A stretch of DNA of 13,178 nt from Coraliomargarita sp965656715 (lineage in GTDB: Bacteria; Verrucomicrobiota; Verrucomicrobiia; Opitutales; Coraliomargaritaceae), in NCBI GenBank assembly GCA_965656715.1, contig CBFHLR010000064.1, positions 1-13,178 on the forward strand, in the 5' to 3' direction. The first letter of the stretch is position 1. Every line of letters starts with the position of its first letter. A program made the position numbers and the translations under genes. Shown piece after piece: positions 1 to 7,978 of this stretch. The notes under the pieces were generated by a model. That model was not told where the DNA came from, made no database searches, and saw only the letters and a program-made list of their open reading frames with translations.

Positions 1-2
1 GG

Positions 3-371
3 ACTGCGCAGCACACGGTGCACCCATCCTACGATGGTATTGTGCCTCCATTCATCGTCGATGAAGTGGTTCAAGCTCACGATGATCGTGGTATGCTGAA
101 GGGCTTTAACGCGACTCCGGACTCTTCTTTGATTCTCGAGATTCTCGATAAATACGGTTATGTTCCGGATGAGTATGAGGTCGAAAACGGCTACTGGGCG
201 GAACTTTACATTGATAAAGCAATCTCAGAGCAAATTCTTGCAAACCAACAAGCTCCATCTGAGCGCACTGGAACCGATGGAGGCGGGGATCAAGGCGGCG
301 AGTTTGGTGACTTCTCCGTTGGCTTCTCGGAAGAGCTTCCAACCATCGATGATTTCGAATCACAATTCTAG
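3..371 (+). CDS. C-terminal part of an unrecognised protein (5' end outside window)
   Basis: The reading frame is open from base 3, so this is probably the C-terminal end of a longer gene. A GTG at 18 is in frame, but nothing marks it as the true start. I do not recognise the family. The visible part is a mixed alpha/beta segment rich in aromatic and acidic residues (for example ENGYWAELYID), followed by a low-complexity stretch (GGGDQGGEFGDF) and an acidic, phenylalanine-ended tail (TIDDFESQF). A Gly-rich linker followed by an acidic tip ending in Phe recalls the protein-docking tail of SSB, but this could be coincidence. The ParA-type gene starts 38 bases downstream on the same strand, so the two may be co-transcribed. 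I am confident that it is coding and have no functional assignment. Confidence 0.7.
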   Translation, partial: TAQHTVHPSYDGIVPPFIVDEVVQAHDDRGMLKGFNATPDSSLILEILDKYGYVPDEYEVENGYWAELYIDKAISEQILANQQAPSERTGTDGGGDQGGEFGDFSVGFSEELPTIDDFESQF

Positions 372-409
372 GCGCTTGTGCACTCATTTTAATCGGGAAC
401 AGTTTTGTT

Positions 410-1330
410 ATGGCTAGAAAGTTAGCATTTATTAATTACAAGGGTGGGGTAGGTAAAACTTCGCTCATCGTCAATGTAGCTTCATGTCTTGCCCAAAAGG
501 GAAAGCGCGTGTTGCTCGTGGACCTCGATACGCAATCGAATTCCAGCATCTGGTTAATGCGCATTGAGCGCTGGAATCGGATCAACATGGAAAAACGTGG
601 TTCCGTTTATTCTATTTTCGATCCGGCTGAGGATCGCATGAAGGACTTGATTGTTAAGGACGTTCTTCGTGATAATCAGGGCAACTCGCAGTTGCCTGGA
701 CTCGACCTGCTGCCGACAACCTTTAATCTCATCGATATCGAGAATGAGTATAAAATCGATCCTCAACGGCCTCATTATTTGATTTTCAATGAGCAGATTC
801 GTGAGATCGAGCATAACTATGATTACATTCTCTACGATTGCCCGCCGAACGTCTTGAACGCCTCCCAGTGTGGTATTTTCAGTGCGGACGAACTTTATGT
901 GCCTTCGAATCCAGATGCACTGTCGCTCATTGGTTTCACGCTCATGATTGAGAAGTTGCTTCTGTTCTATCGCCGTTCTGCGGGCTTCCGCACGCCTGAG
1001 ATGGGTAATTTTGCACGTGTCGCGGGTGTTATCTTCAACTCGATTAAGGCCAACGTCGATATTGGTGTGCCGAAGATGCGTATGCAACTCCGCCTGAACC
1101 AGTTCAAGAAACAGCGTCTCGTTTCCAATGAAGCTAAGATTTTCAATACTTGTGTGCGTGATGCCACAATTGTTCGCCGTGCGGTGACTCTTGGCTTGCC
1201 GGTTTGTTTGGTTGAAAGCCGTGAAGTGGCTGATGGTGTCGGCAAGGATTACGATGATTTGGCTGAAGAAATTCTTGCACACAGCGTGGTGCCAGCTGGG
1301 GCAGGTAACGTCGCTGCAAGTGCATCCTAG
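410..1330 (+). CDS. ParA/Soj-type ATPase (MinD/ParA superfamily)
   Basis: This 306-residue protein belongs to the deviant Walker A ATPases, which dimerise with ATP, usually bind DNA or membrane, and position plasmids, chromosome origins or protein complexes. The deviant P-loop KGGVGKTS is at residues 11-18 with its signature lysine K11. The Walker A' motif VLLVDLDTQSN is at about 34-44 and the Walker B motif DYILYDCPPN at about 138-147. There is no N-terminal helix-turn-helix extension, so it resembles Soj or small ParA proteins more than P1-type ParA. A charged insert at about residues 50-95 follows the A' motif. The ATG at 410 has no good Shine-Dalgarno sequence. No ParB with a recognisable HTH/CTPase fold is present; the gene 15 bases downstream is the best candidate partner. 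The class is certain and the cargo is unknown. Confidence 0.9.
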   Translation: MARKLAFINYKGGVGKTSLIVNVASCLAQKGKRVLLVDLDTQSNSSIWLMRIERWNRINMEKRGSVYSIFDPAEDRMKDLIVKDVLRDNQGNSQLPGLDLLPTTFNLIDIENEYKIDPQRPHYLIFNEQIREIEHNYDYILYDCPPNVLNASQCGIFSADELYVPSNPDALSLIGFTLMIEKLLLFYRRSAGFRTPEMGNFARVAGVIFNSIKANVDIGVPKMRMQLRLNQFKKQRLVSNEAKIFNTCVRDATIVRRAVTLGLPVCLVESREVADGVGKDYDDLAEEILAHSVVPAGAGNVAASAS

Positions 1331-1345
1331 CTTTAAAGTAAATAT

Positions 1346-2374
1346 ATGAGCGAAAACGGTTCAGATAATAGCATCCTTAGCCCGCAAGAAAAACTTTCTG
1401 CGCGGTGGGATAAAGTTGCTTTCCGAGCACAAGGCTCGCCCTTTGAGGACCTGAGCATTGCCTGCTTGGCGAAAAATTCGGGCACGCGTGCATGGTCTCG
1501 TCCTGGCGGGAAGATCAAAGGAGATACGCTTGCTCGCTATATTTATTTGAGCTTCGAAGAGTTGCTTGAGATCGAGAAACTTGATCTTCGTGCCGCCACG
1601 CTCTTGCTGGAGATTTGTGAAACGACCTTACTCTTCGAAGAGGAGTGTGACGACCTAGGTTCCTTTGAGGAAATTGACAATCAGGCGCATGCTCAGCGCA
1701 TGCGCTTTGTGGAAGAGTTTGGCTTGTATCAGGATTATCCCGTTCGTCTGGCAAATCTCTCGGACGACTTACGCGATTTATGTGAGGCAGAGGAGATTGA
1801 GAGTTTTATCGATTTGATGGAATTTTTAGATCGTCTCAGTGACCAGGCATGGATAGGTGGTGATTACAAGTGCTTACAAAATGTCTTTGCACACGGAGAC
1901 GAGCGCGGCCTGACGCAGTATTTCCCATACCGAAGCGGCCATCGTGGATTTCATTTGCCGGAAGCCGTTTCGTTTTGCCTGAATCGCCTATCACGTCGTG
2001 AGCTTCAGTCGGTTTATGAGTATCACGAGCGCCGCAAGCGTCGTGAGCGTCTTTTTAGTAAAGGCCGTGAGCTTCCTGAAGTGGTTGAAAACAAGTTGTT
2101 ACCGGAGGTATTGGAATGTCTCTATTACTTTGGTCGACGTCAACCGCGTCTGCTTATTCGTCTGCATGACTCGGTGTTTCTATGTCGTGAGCTGATGCAC
2201 TTGAACGATCCGCAATCCGAGGATGTTTTGCATTGGTTACTACATCTGGCTTTGGGAGTTTTCCGTCCGAGTTCTGATGTAGACATTAGTGAAGATTTGA
2301 AGAAGATCACAAAGCCGATGGACGCTGGCATCTGCAGCGATTTGCGCAAGCTTGTGAACGATTGCGAGGGCTAG
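1346..2374 (+). CDS. unknown protein encoded directly downstream of ParA
   Basis: This 342-residue soluble protein matches no family that I recognise. It is largely helical and very charged. Residues about 69-111 form an acidic helical block (SFEELLEIEKLDLRAATLLL onward). Residues about 216-241 form a strongly basic stretch (YHERRKRRERLFSKGRE), which would suit nucleic-acid or acidic-partner contact. No signal peptide or membrane segment is visible. It starts 15 bases after the parA-like stop, so the two genes are almost certainly one operon. That position is where a ParB or adaptor partner is normally encoded, but I see no ParB box-II motif or HTH. A cargo adaptor or regulator of the ATPase is therefore an inference from context only. 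The ATG at 1346 lacks a clear ribosome-binding site. Its stop lies 12 bases from the convergent hflX stop. Confidence 0.8.
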   Translation: MSENGSDNSILSPQEKLSARWDKVAFRAQGSPFEDLSIACLAKNSGTRAWSRPGGKIKGDTLARYIYLSFEELLEIEKLDLRAATLLLEICETTLLFEEECDDLGSFEEIDNQAHAQRMRFVEEFGLYQDYPVRLANLSDDLRDLCEAEEIESFIDLMEFLDRLSDQAWIGGDYKCLQNVFAHGDERGLTQYFPYRSGHRGFHLPEAVSFCLNRLSRRELQSVYEYHERRKRRERLFSKGRELPEVVENKLLPEVLECLYYFGRRQPRLLIRLHDSVFLCRELMHLNDPQSEDVLHWLLHLALGVFRPSSDVDISEDLKKITKPMDAGICSDLRKLVNDCEG

Positions 2375-2386
2375 CAGTCTTCCTTC

Positions 2387-3682
2387 TTATTCGGCATTTG
2401 CAGGCAGTATGAAAGGCTGCACGGCGCTCATGAGGCGTTCGGGCACTGAGCCGACGAGGTAGGTTCCGTCGTCGCGGGCTTCTTCTTTACGCACACCGCC
2501 TTCGCGGTGCATACGTGCAACTAGGTCATAGCGCTCGTGTGGAATGAGCATACGAATCTGTGCATAATCCGCTTCGATGATCGCTTCCATTTTGTCCAGC
2601 AACTCGTCGACGCCTTCGCCCGTATGAGCGCTAATAAAAAACGCATCCGGATATTTGATACTTAACTCCTGTCGGGTGTTCTCATCCCAAAGAGAGTCGA
2701 TCTTGTTGAATACCGTAATGATTTGTTTCTCTTCAGCTCCAAGCTCGTTGAGCACGGTCAGAGTTGTTTCGGCATGAGCTTCGACTTCCGGGCTATTTAC
2801 ATCCAGCACGTGTATTAAGAAGTTGGATACGACAGCTTCTTCTAGGGTCGCCTTGAATGCATCTACCAGACGGTGAGGGAGGTTACGCACGAAACCGACA
2901 GTGTCGGTAATGACTAAAGGTTGGCCGCTCGGAAGGGGGCAGCGCCGTGAGGTGGGGTCAAGCGTGGCAAATAACTTGTCTTCCGCGAGGATCTCCGAAT
3001 TGGTCAGCTTATTGAGCAGAGATGATTTCCCAGCGTTGGTATAGCCGACGATCGCGCAGGTCGGGACTGGCACAGTCATGCGTTTTTTACGCTGTAAGTG
3101 ACGGTGCTTGATCACGCTCTCTAGTTCTCGTTTCACTCGGGAGATCTGGGTGCGGACCATCCGTTGGTCGAGCTCTAGCTGAGTCTCACCGGCGTCACGC
3201 TGCATTGCGCCACCACCGCGCTGACGGCTTAAGTGAGTCCAAGCGCTCTTCAGGCGAGGCAGATTGTATTCCAGACGTGCCAGTTCGACCTGTAGGACCG
3301 CCTCTTTGGTTTGCGCACGTTTACCGAAAATATCCAAGATCACTTCTTGGCGATCAATCACGAGAATTTTGTCCTTTGCCGCTTGTTCCCAGTTGCGCTG
3401 TTGTGCCGGGGTCAGTTCGTTGTCGAAGACGATCACATCGCAATTATGGGCAACCGCCTCCTCGACGAGCTCATCGGCTTTACCGGATCCCACCAAAAAC
3501 TTTGCCTGTGGCTTACGGATTGGAATGTGACGAACGTGCTCGATGCTGATGCCAAGGGTTGTGACGAGCTCGCGGAGCTCATCGAGCAAACTGAGGGTGT
3601 CGCTGCTGTCTTGGTCGGGCAAGGTGATGCCAATGAGCATGGCTCGTTCGACCATTCTGGGTTTTTCTTTAACGTCGTGCAC
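2387..3682 (-). CDS. hflX: GTPase HflX
   Basis: HflX is a ribosome-binding GTPase that splits stalled or stress-arrested 70S ribosomes. From the GTG at 3682 the protein has 431 residues. It shows the N-terminal HflX domain and the linker signature HLSRQRGGGAMQRDAGETQL. The G domain has G1 GYTNAGKSS (about 213-221), G3 DTVGF, G4 NKID and G5 SAHTG. Length and order are normal for the family. The frame extends upstream to a TTG at 3745, but that stretch looks non-family-like. I prefer GTG 3682 because it keeps the DVKEKPRMVERA lead-in, which resembles HflX N-termini; ATG 3655 is the other possibility. No hfq lies beside it, unlike in enterobacteria. It is transcribed divergently from the beta-helix gene and converges on the ParA operon. 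Confidence 0.95.
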   Translation of the reverse strand: MHDVKEKPRMVERAMLIGITLPDQDSSDTLSLLDELRELVTTLGISIEHVRHIPIRKPQAKFLVGSGKADELVEEAVAHNCDVIVFDNELTPAQQRNWEQAAKDKILVIDRQEVILDIFGKRAQTKEAVLQVELARLEYNLPRLKSAWTHLSRQRGGGAMQRDAGETQLELDQRMVRTQISRVKRELESVIKHRHLQRKKRMTVPVPTCAIVGYTNAGKSSLLNKLTNSEILAEDKLFATLDPTSRRCPLPSGQPLVITDTVGFVRNLPHRLVDAFKATLEEAVVSNFLIHVLDVNSPEVEAHAETTLTVLNELGAEEKQIITVFNKIDSLWDENTRQELSIKYPDAFFISAHTGEGVDELLDKMEAIIEADYAQIRMLIPHERYDLVARMHREGGVRKEEARDDGTYLVGSVPERLMSAVQPFILPANAE

Positions 3683-3799
3683 TGAGTTCTTGGATTTTGG
3701 AAAACGCGACAAAGTAGTGACTTCCACGGGAAAACCAACTCTCAATTTACGGGCGATTTTTGCATCGCGCCACTTGTGTATTCTGCTTGGATCTTAGGC

Positions 3800-4483
3800 A
3801 TGCTTACTGCCCGCGAACTGTTTGATTTTCCAGAGTCTTTGCCTTTTAGCGCGTATTTCCCAGCCGATGCGGCTCCATGGGAGTGGGTGTCTGCGATTAA
3901 GCCAGCTTTGGCGAATTTCGATTTTCCGGAATTAAGATCTGACATTCCGTCAGGGCTACACATTGAAGGGCAAGTTTACATCCATCCGTCGGTGAAACTG
4001 CCTGCCTTTGGATCGATTCAGGGGCCGACCTATATCGCTGAAGGCTGCGAGCTTCGCCCTGGTGTATATATTCGGGGCAACGTGATCGCTGGAGCCGGTT
4101 CGGTGCTGGGCAATTCCTGCGAGTTTAAAAACTGCCTGCTTTTAGAGGGTGTGCAGGTCCCACATTTCAGTTATGTGGGCGATAGTATCCTTGGTAATCG
4201 CGCTCACTTGGGCGCTGGTGTTATCTGCTCAAATTTGCGTCTGGATCAGGCACAAGTGCAGGCAACGCTCGATGATGGGGCCTTGGTGCCCACGGGCCTG
4301 CGTAAATTAGGTGCGATTCTTGGTGATCATGCGGAAGTCGGGTGTAATTCTGTGCTGAACCCAGGGTCCATTCTAGGTCGACGGGCGCTGGTCATGCCCT
4401 CGATGGCCTTTCGCGGCACTTTAGCTGAGAGTATGATCGCAATGGAAAAGACGAAGATTGGTGTGGTTTGCCGGCGCGATTGA
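3800..4483 (+). CDS. left-handed beta-helix (LpxA/GlmU-type) transferase-like protein
   Basis: The product (228 residues from ATG 3800) has a short helical N-terminus (about 1-50). This is followed by hexapeptide-type repeats that fold as a left-handed parallel beta helix (about 53-205). Residues 121-140 (PHFSYVGDSILGNRAHLGAG) resemble the acetyltransferase half of GlmU, where a His before the YxGD segment is catalytic; H122 occupies that place here. There is no nucleotidyltransferase half, so this is a free-standing C-terminal-type domain that may transfer an acyl group to a nucleotide sugar or another sugar. The frame also has an upstream GTG at 3776. ATG 3800 is preferred because TAGG lies just before it and the protein then begins in family-like sequence. 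The fold is certain and the substrate is not. An LpxA-family transferase label is the safest name. Confidence 0.85.
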   Translation: MLTARELFDFPESLPFSAYFPADAAPWEWVSAIKPALANFDFPELRSDIPSGLHIEGQVYIHPSVKLPAFGSIQGPTYIAEGCELRPGVYIRGNVIAGAGSVLGNSCEFKNCLLLEGVQVPHFSYVGDSILGNRAHLGAGVICSNLRLDQAQVQATLDDGALVPTGLRKLGAILGDHAEVGCNSVLNPGSILGRRALVMPSMAFRGTLAESMIAMEKTKIGVVCRRD

Positions 4484-4565
4484 ATACCTTGAATCGGCTT
4501 CTAATTGTATAAATTTTCAGATTAAGCTTAACTTATAGCATGTTTTGCACTATGTTGGATAGCTT
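4484..4565 (+). promoter_or_regulatory. ackA-pta leader / likely promoter region
   Basis: These 82 bases separate the beta-helix gene from ackA and are clearly richer in A/T than the flanking genes. They hold TATAAA at 4508-4513, TATAGC at 4534-4539 and a perfect 10-bp palindrome TTAAGCTTAA at 4522-4531. I could not pair either -10-like box with a well-spaced -35 box: TTGAAT at 4490 is only 12 bases before TATAAA. The promoter call therefore rests on base composition and position. The palindrome could be an operator site. No strong terminator for the upstream gene is visible. Confidence 0.35.
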
Positions 4566-5801
4566 ATGGGAAATACTTCACAGAATCCGACAGACCACGC
4601 AGCCAGCCAGAATGCTGAAACTGGCGATGATTCGGTCTTGGTCATCAACTGCGGCAGTTCGTCTGTTAAGTTTGCACTAATAGACAAGGCGAGTTCAGCC
4701 CCGCTGATCACAGGCTTGGTGGAGTGTCTCAATAGCCCGGATGCGGAGTTGAGTTGGAAGCAGAATGGCCAGAAGTCGTCGAAAAAATTGCAGGATGCCG
4801 ATTTGGTGACTGGTCTAGGTGAAGTCATCGCGATTTTGCCTCAGAATTCAGAGGTCGTTGCCGTTGGACACCGCGTGGTGCACGGGGCAGAGGAGTTCTC
4901 TGGCAGCGTGAGGGTCGACGATGCAGTCTTGGCTGCACTTGAAAAGTGCTCGCCGCTGGCACCCTTGCACAACCCGGCTAATATCGAGGGTATTCGGGCC
5001 GCCCAGGAAGTCTTTCCAGATATCCCACAGGTTGCGGTGTTTGATACTGCGTTCCACCAGACACTTCCGAAGCATGCCTATCTCTATGCGGTTCCTTATG
5101 AGTGGTATGCGGACAATGGCGTGCGTCGCTATGGTTTCCATGGCACCAGTCATCGATATGTTGCAGGTGAAACCGCTCGTCGCTTAGGCAAAGAACTCAG
5201 CGAATTGAGTGTGGTGATTGCACACTTAGGCAATGGCTGTAGCGCGTGTGCAGTTGAGGCAGGTAAGAGTGTGGATACCACGATGGGCATGTCGCCACTT
5301 GAAGGTTTGGTAATGGGCACGCGAAGTGGCGATTTGGATCCTACAGTGATTGAGTTTATCTCAAAGAATCTTGGTTGGCCTTTGGAGAAAATCATGACGG
5401 CGTTGAATAAGCAGAGTGGGTTATTGGGGCTTTCAGGTCAGAGTAATGATATGCGAACTTTGGTGGAAGCCATGGAACAGGGGAATGAACGCGCGGCCCT
5501 GGCGATTGAGGTATTCGCCTATCGCTTGGCTAAGTCCATCATGGGGCTGACTGCCGCGCTCACCAAACTCGACGCGATTGTCTTTACTGGCGGTATCGGT
5601 GAAAACTCTCACAAGGTCAGAGCCAAGGCGCTGTCGTATCTGCGTGTTTTAAATATCGAAGTCGATGATGGCTTGAATGCGGCAAATGGAGATGCGGACA
5701 CAGGTTGCATCAGCGCTGATTCTAGCATACCCTGTTTGGTCGTTCCGACCAACGAAGAGCTTATGATCGCTCGCGAAACTTTAAGCATTACACAGTCATG
5801 A
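4566..5801 (+). CDS. ackA: acetate kinase
   Basis: The enzyme catalyses the reversible reaction acetyl phosphate + ADP = acetate + ATP in the cytoplasm. The 411-residue protein carries the ASKHA-fold motifs of the family. These are VLVINCGSSSVKFAL near residue 24 (N28), HRVVHG with R103, VFDTAFHQT with D160, YGFHGTSHRYVA with H192, MGTRSGDLDP with R253, and the C-terminal VFTGGIGENS. Compared with the well-studied Methanosarcina enzyme these match its active-site Asn, Arg, Asp, His and Arg in order, so activity is expected. The first 20 or so residues (Ser/Asn/Asp-rich) extend beyond the usual N-terminus, and no internal ATG offers a shorter alternative. Ribosome-binding sequence is weak. The stop overlaps the pta start by four bases (ATGA), indicating an ackA-pta operon with translational coupling. 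Confidence 0.97.
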   Translation: MGNTSQNPTDHAASQNAETGDDSVLVINCGSSSVKFALIDKASSAPLITGLVECLNSPDAELSWKQNGQKSSKKLQDADLVTGLGEVIAILPQNSEVVAVGHRVVHGAEEFSGSVRVDDAVLAALEKCSPLAPLHNPANIEGIRAAQEVFPDIPQVAVFDTAFHQTLPKHAYLYAVPYEWYADNGVRRYGFHGTSHRYVAGETARRLGKELSELSVVIAHLGNGCSACAVEAGKSVDTTMGMSPLEGLVMGTRSGDLDPTVIEFISKNLGWPLEKIMTALNKQSGLLGLSGQSNDMRTLVEAMEQGNERAALAIEVFAYRLAKSIMGLTAALTKLDAIVFTGGIGENSHKVRAKALSYLRVLNIEVDDGLNAANGDADTGCISADSSIPCLVVPTNEELMIARETLSITQS

Positions 5802-7966
5802 AACATGTCTTTTTCCTTGCTGCGTCTGGTGTCGAAAGTGGCCTGACCTCGATATCACTCGGTGTGTTCAGAGCGCTGGATCGGCGTGGTATTCGTGTTG
5901 GCTTTTGTAAGCCAATTAGTCAGGGCGTGATTGCTCAAGGCGAAACCGACCCATCAATCAGTTTAGTGTCGAGCACGACGGGCTTTAAGCCAGTCGATCC
6001 GATGTCGATGGAAGACGCGGAGCGTTATGTGCGTAACGACCAGATGGACGACTTAATGGAGCAAGTCGTCGAGCGTGTTCGGGCCCATGCCGACGAAGTC
6101 GACGTGATGGTCGTAGAGGGCTTGTTGCCTACCGAGAGTCAGTCGTTCCCGAACCGAATCAATCGCTCGGTGGTGACTGCGCTGAGTGCCGAGGTTATTT
6201 TGGTCAATGCTGCCAAGAGCAAATCAATGGATGAGCTCAAGGAGAGCATCGAGATTGCGGCATCACTCTATGGGGGACTACAAAATTCCAATGTGATCGG
6301 CTGTATCTTAAATAAGGTCCAGTTTGCCGGGCAGGATGCTACGGATGTCAATGTGCCAGTGCAGGGGAGCAGCAAGCGCAACGAAGTTACCCGCAAGGAG
6401 ATGTCGCATGCAGAGCTCAAAGCATACCGTGACAAGGTGCAGGCAGAGTGTTCGCTCTTTGGGGATGGCAGTTTCGAGTTGATTGGCTGTGTGCCTTGGA
6501 ACCCAAATTTACCGTCTTATCGTGTGCGTGATGTGGCACGCCATCTGGACGCGGAGATAATCAACGCAGGTGATATCGACGGGCGTCGTGTTAAGTCAGT
6601 GTGTCTTTGCGCACGTAACCTCGCGCGAATCCTTCATGTGTTTGAAGCCGGTCGTCTATTGGTCGCGCCGAGCGATCGTATCGACATTTTAATGACAGCC
6701 TCATTGAGCACGATGGATAAAATTCCACTGGCCGGGATTGTGCTGACTGGTGGCGTCGAGCTGAGTGACACGGTTATGGACCTATGTCGTCCAGCATTCA
6801 AACTCGGCTTACCTGTGCTGAGTGTCGATTCGGATAGCTTTGTGACCGCGACGAAATTGTCTCAAATGAGCAATTATATCCCGGGAGATGATATTGAGCG
6901 TTTCAATACCACTTTGGACTTTGTTGCACGATACTTACATACGGACAAATTGCAGCGACGTGTTGAAAGTGACTTGGAGATTCGTATGTCTCCGGCCGCC
7001 TTCCGCCACCAGTTAACGAAACGAGCACGTGCAGCGAACAAGCGTATCATCCTCCCTGAGGGGGACGAGCCACGCACCGTGGTCGCGGCCGCAGCGTGTC
7101 AGCAGCGTGGCTTAGCCCACTGTGTCCTGATCGGTAACCCCGAGGAGGTTCAACACGTTGCAGAGCGTCAAGGTGTGGACCTTGGAGGCGTTGAGATTAT
7201 CGACCCTGAACTCGTGCGTGAGAAGTATGTGCCCACGTTGATGGAGATGCGGAAGCACAAGAACTTGTCCGAGAAGGAAGCCCGTGAAGCACTTGAGGAT
7301 ACGGTTATGCTAGGCACCGTGATGCTAGCGTTGGACGAAGTGGATGGCTTGGTCTCTGGTGCGGTCCACTCTTCGGCGAATACGATTCGTCCTGCACTTC
7401 AGCTGATTAAGACCAGCCCAGGCGCTAAGGTGGTGTCATCGGTCTTCTTCATGTGTTTGCCAGATCAAGTGTTGGTATATGGTGACTGTGCGGTGAACCC
7501 CGATCCGAATGCGGAGAATCTCGCAGACATTGCCCTACAAAGTGCTGAGTCGGCCCAGAATTTTGGTATCCCGCCACGCGTTGCATTAATTAGCTACAGC
7601 ACGGGGCAGTCTGGGTCCGGTGCAGATGTTGAAAAGGTGCGCGAAGCAACGACACTGGCGAAAGATGCACGTCCGGATTTGCTGATCGATGGTCCGCTTC
7701 AATACGACGCCGCGGCTGTCAGTGATGTTGCGGAGAAGAAAGCGCCGGACAGTAAAGTGGCTGGGCAGGCGACCGTGTTTGTCTTCCCAGACTTGAATAC
7801 TGGCAACACGACCTACAAAGCGGTGCAGCGTGCGGCGAACGTGATCAGTATTGGTCCGATGCTTCAAGGTTTGCGCAAGCCAGTGAATGACCTCTCGCGA
7901 GGCGCTTTGGTGGACGACATTGTTTACACTATTGCCATCACTGCGATTCAGGCGGATAGCGAGTAA
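5798..7966 (+). CDS. pta: phosphate acetyltransferase (long, three-domain form)
   Basis: The enzyme catalyses acetyl-CoA + phosphate = acetyl phosphate + CoA and feeds acetate kinase. At 722 residues it is the long enterobacterial-style form. The N-terminal P-loop-like domain (about 1-190) includes GVESGLTSISLG and VVEGLLPTE. The middle DRTGG domain (about 228-345) includes PSDRIDILMTASLS and the IVLTGG signature. The C-terminal PTA/PTB catalytic domain (about 395-720) includes VALISYSTGQSGSGADVEKV, LLIDGPLQYDAA and PDLNTGNTTYKAVQRAANV. In known long Pta proteins the N-terminal domains allow allosteric control, for example by NADH or pyruvate; whether that holds here is inference. The start ATG at 5798 overlaps the ackA stop. 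With ackA it forms the acetate overflow/assimilation pathway and sets the acetyl phosphate level. Confidence 0.97.
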   Translation: MKHVFFLAASGVESGLTSISLGVFRALDRRGIRVGFCKPISQGVIAQGETDPSISLVSSTTGFKPVDPMSMEDAERYVRNDQMDDLMEQVVERVRAHADEVDVMVVEGLLPTESQSFPNRINRSVVTALSAEVILVNAAKSKSMDELKESIEIAASLYGGLQNSNVIGCILNKVQFAGQDATDVNVPVQGSSKRNEVTRKEMSHAELKAYRDKVQAECSLFGDGSFELIGCVPWNPNLPSYRVRDVARHLDAEIINAGDIDGRRVKSVCLCARNLARILHVFEAGRLLVAPSDRIDILMTASLSTMDKIPLAGIVLTGGVELSDTVMDLCRPAFKLGLPVLSVDSDSFVTATKLSQMSNYIPGDDIERFNTTLDFVARYLHTDKLQRRVESDLEIRMSPAAFRHQLTKRARAANKRIILPEGDEPRTVVAAAACQQRGLAHCVLIGNPEEVQHVAERQGVDLGGVEIIDPELVREKYVPTLMEMRKHKNLSEKEAREALEDTVMLGTVMLALDEVDGLVSGAVHSSANTIRPALQLIKTSPGAKVVSSVFFMCLPDQVLVYGDCAVNPDPNAENLADIALQSAESAQNFGIPPRVALISYSTGQSGSGADVEKVREATTLAKDARPDLLIDGPLQYDAAAVSDVAEKKAPDSKVAGQATVFVFPDLNTGNTTYKAVQRAANVISIGPMLQGLRKPVNDLSRGALVDDIVYTIAITAIQADSE

Positions 7967-7978
7967 CCAGGCCTTCGC

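Noticed and set aside
554..1282. 242-codon open frame on the minus strand across the ParA gene
   Set aside because: It lies wholly antisense to a clear ParA ATPase, has no recognisable domain, and its composition looks like a reversed coding frame.
2026..2095. Repeated CGTGAGC-type units in the unknown gene after parA
   Set aside because: They encode similar Arg-Glu runs in a basic helix and are imperfect and few; this is codon-level repetition and not a repeat array.
3753..3768. Small hairpin GCGAT...ATCGC in the hflX/beta-helix gap
   Set aside because: The arms are only five bases and no T-run follows; a match this short is expected by chance.
3205..3797. Several plus-strand frames of 84-124 codons across hflX
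   Set aside because: They are antisense to strongly conserved HflX sequence, with no family resemblance among their products.
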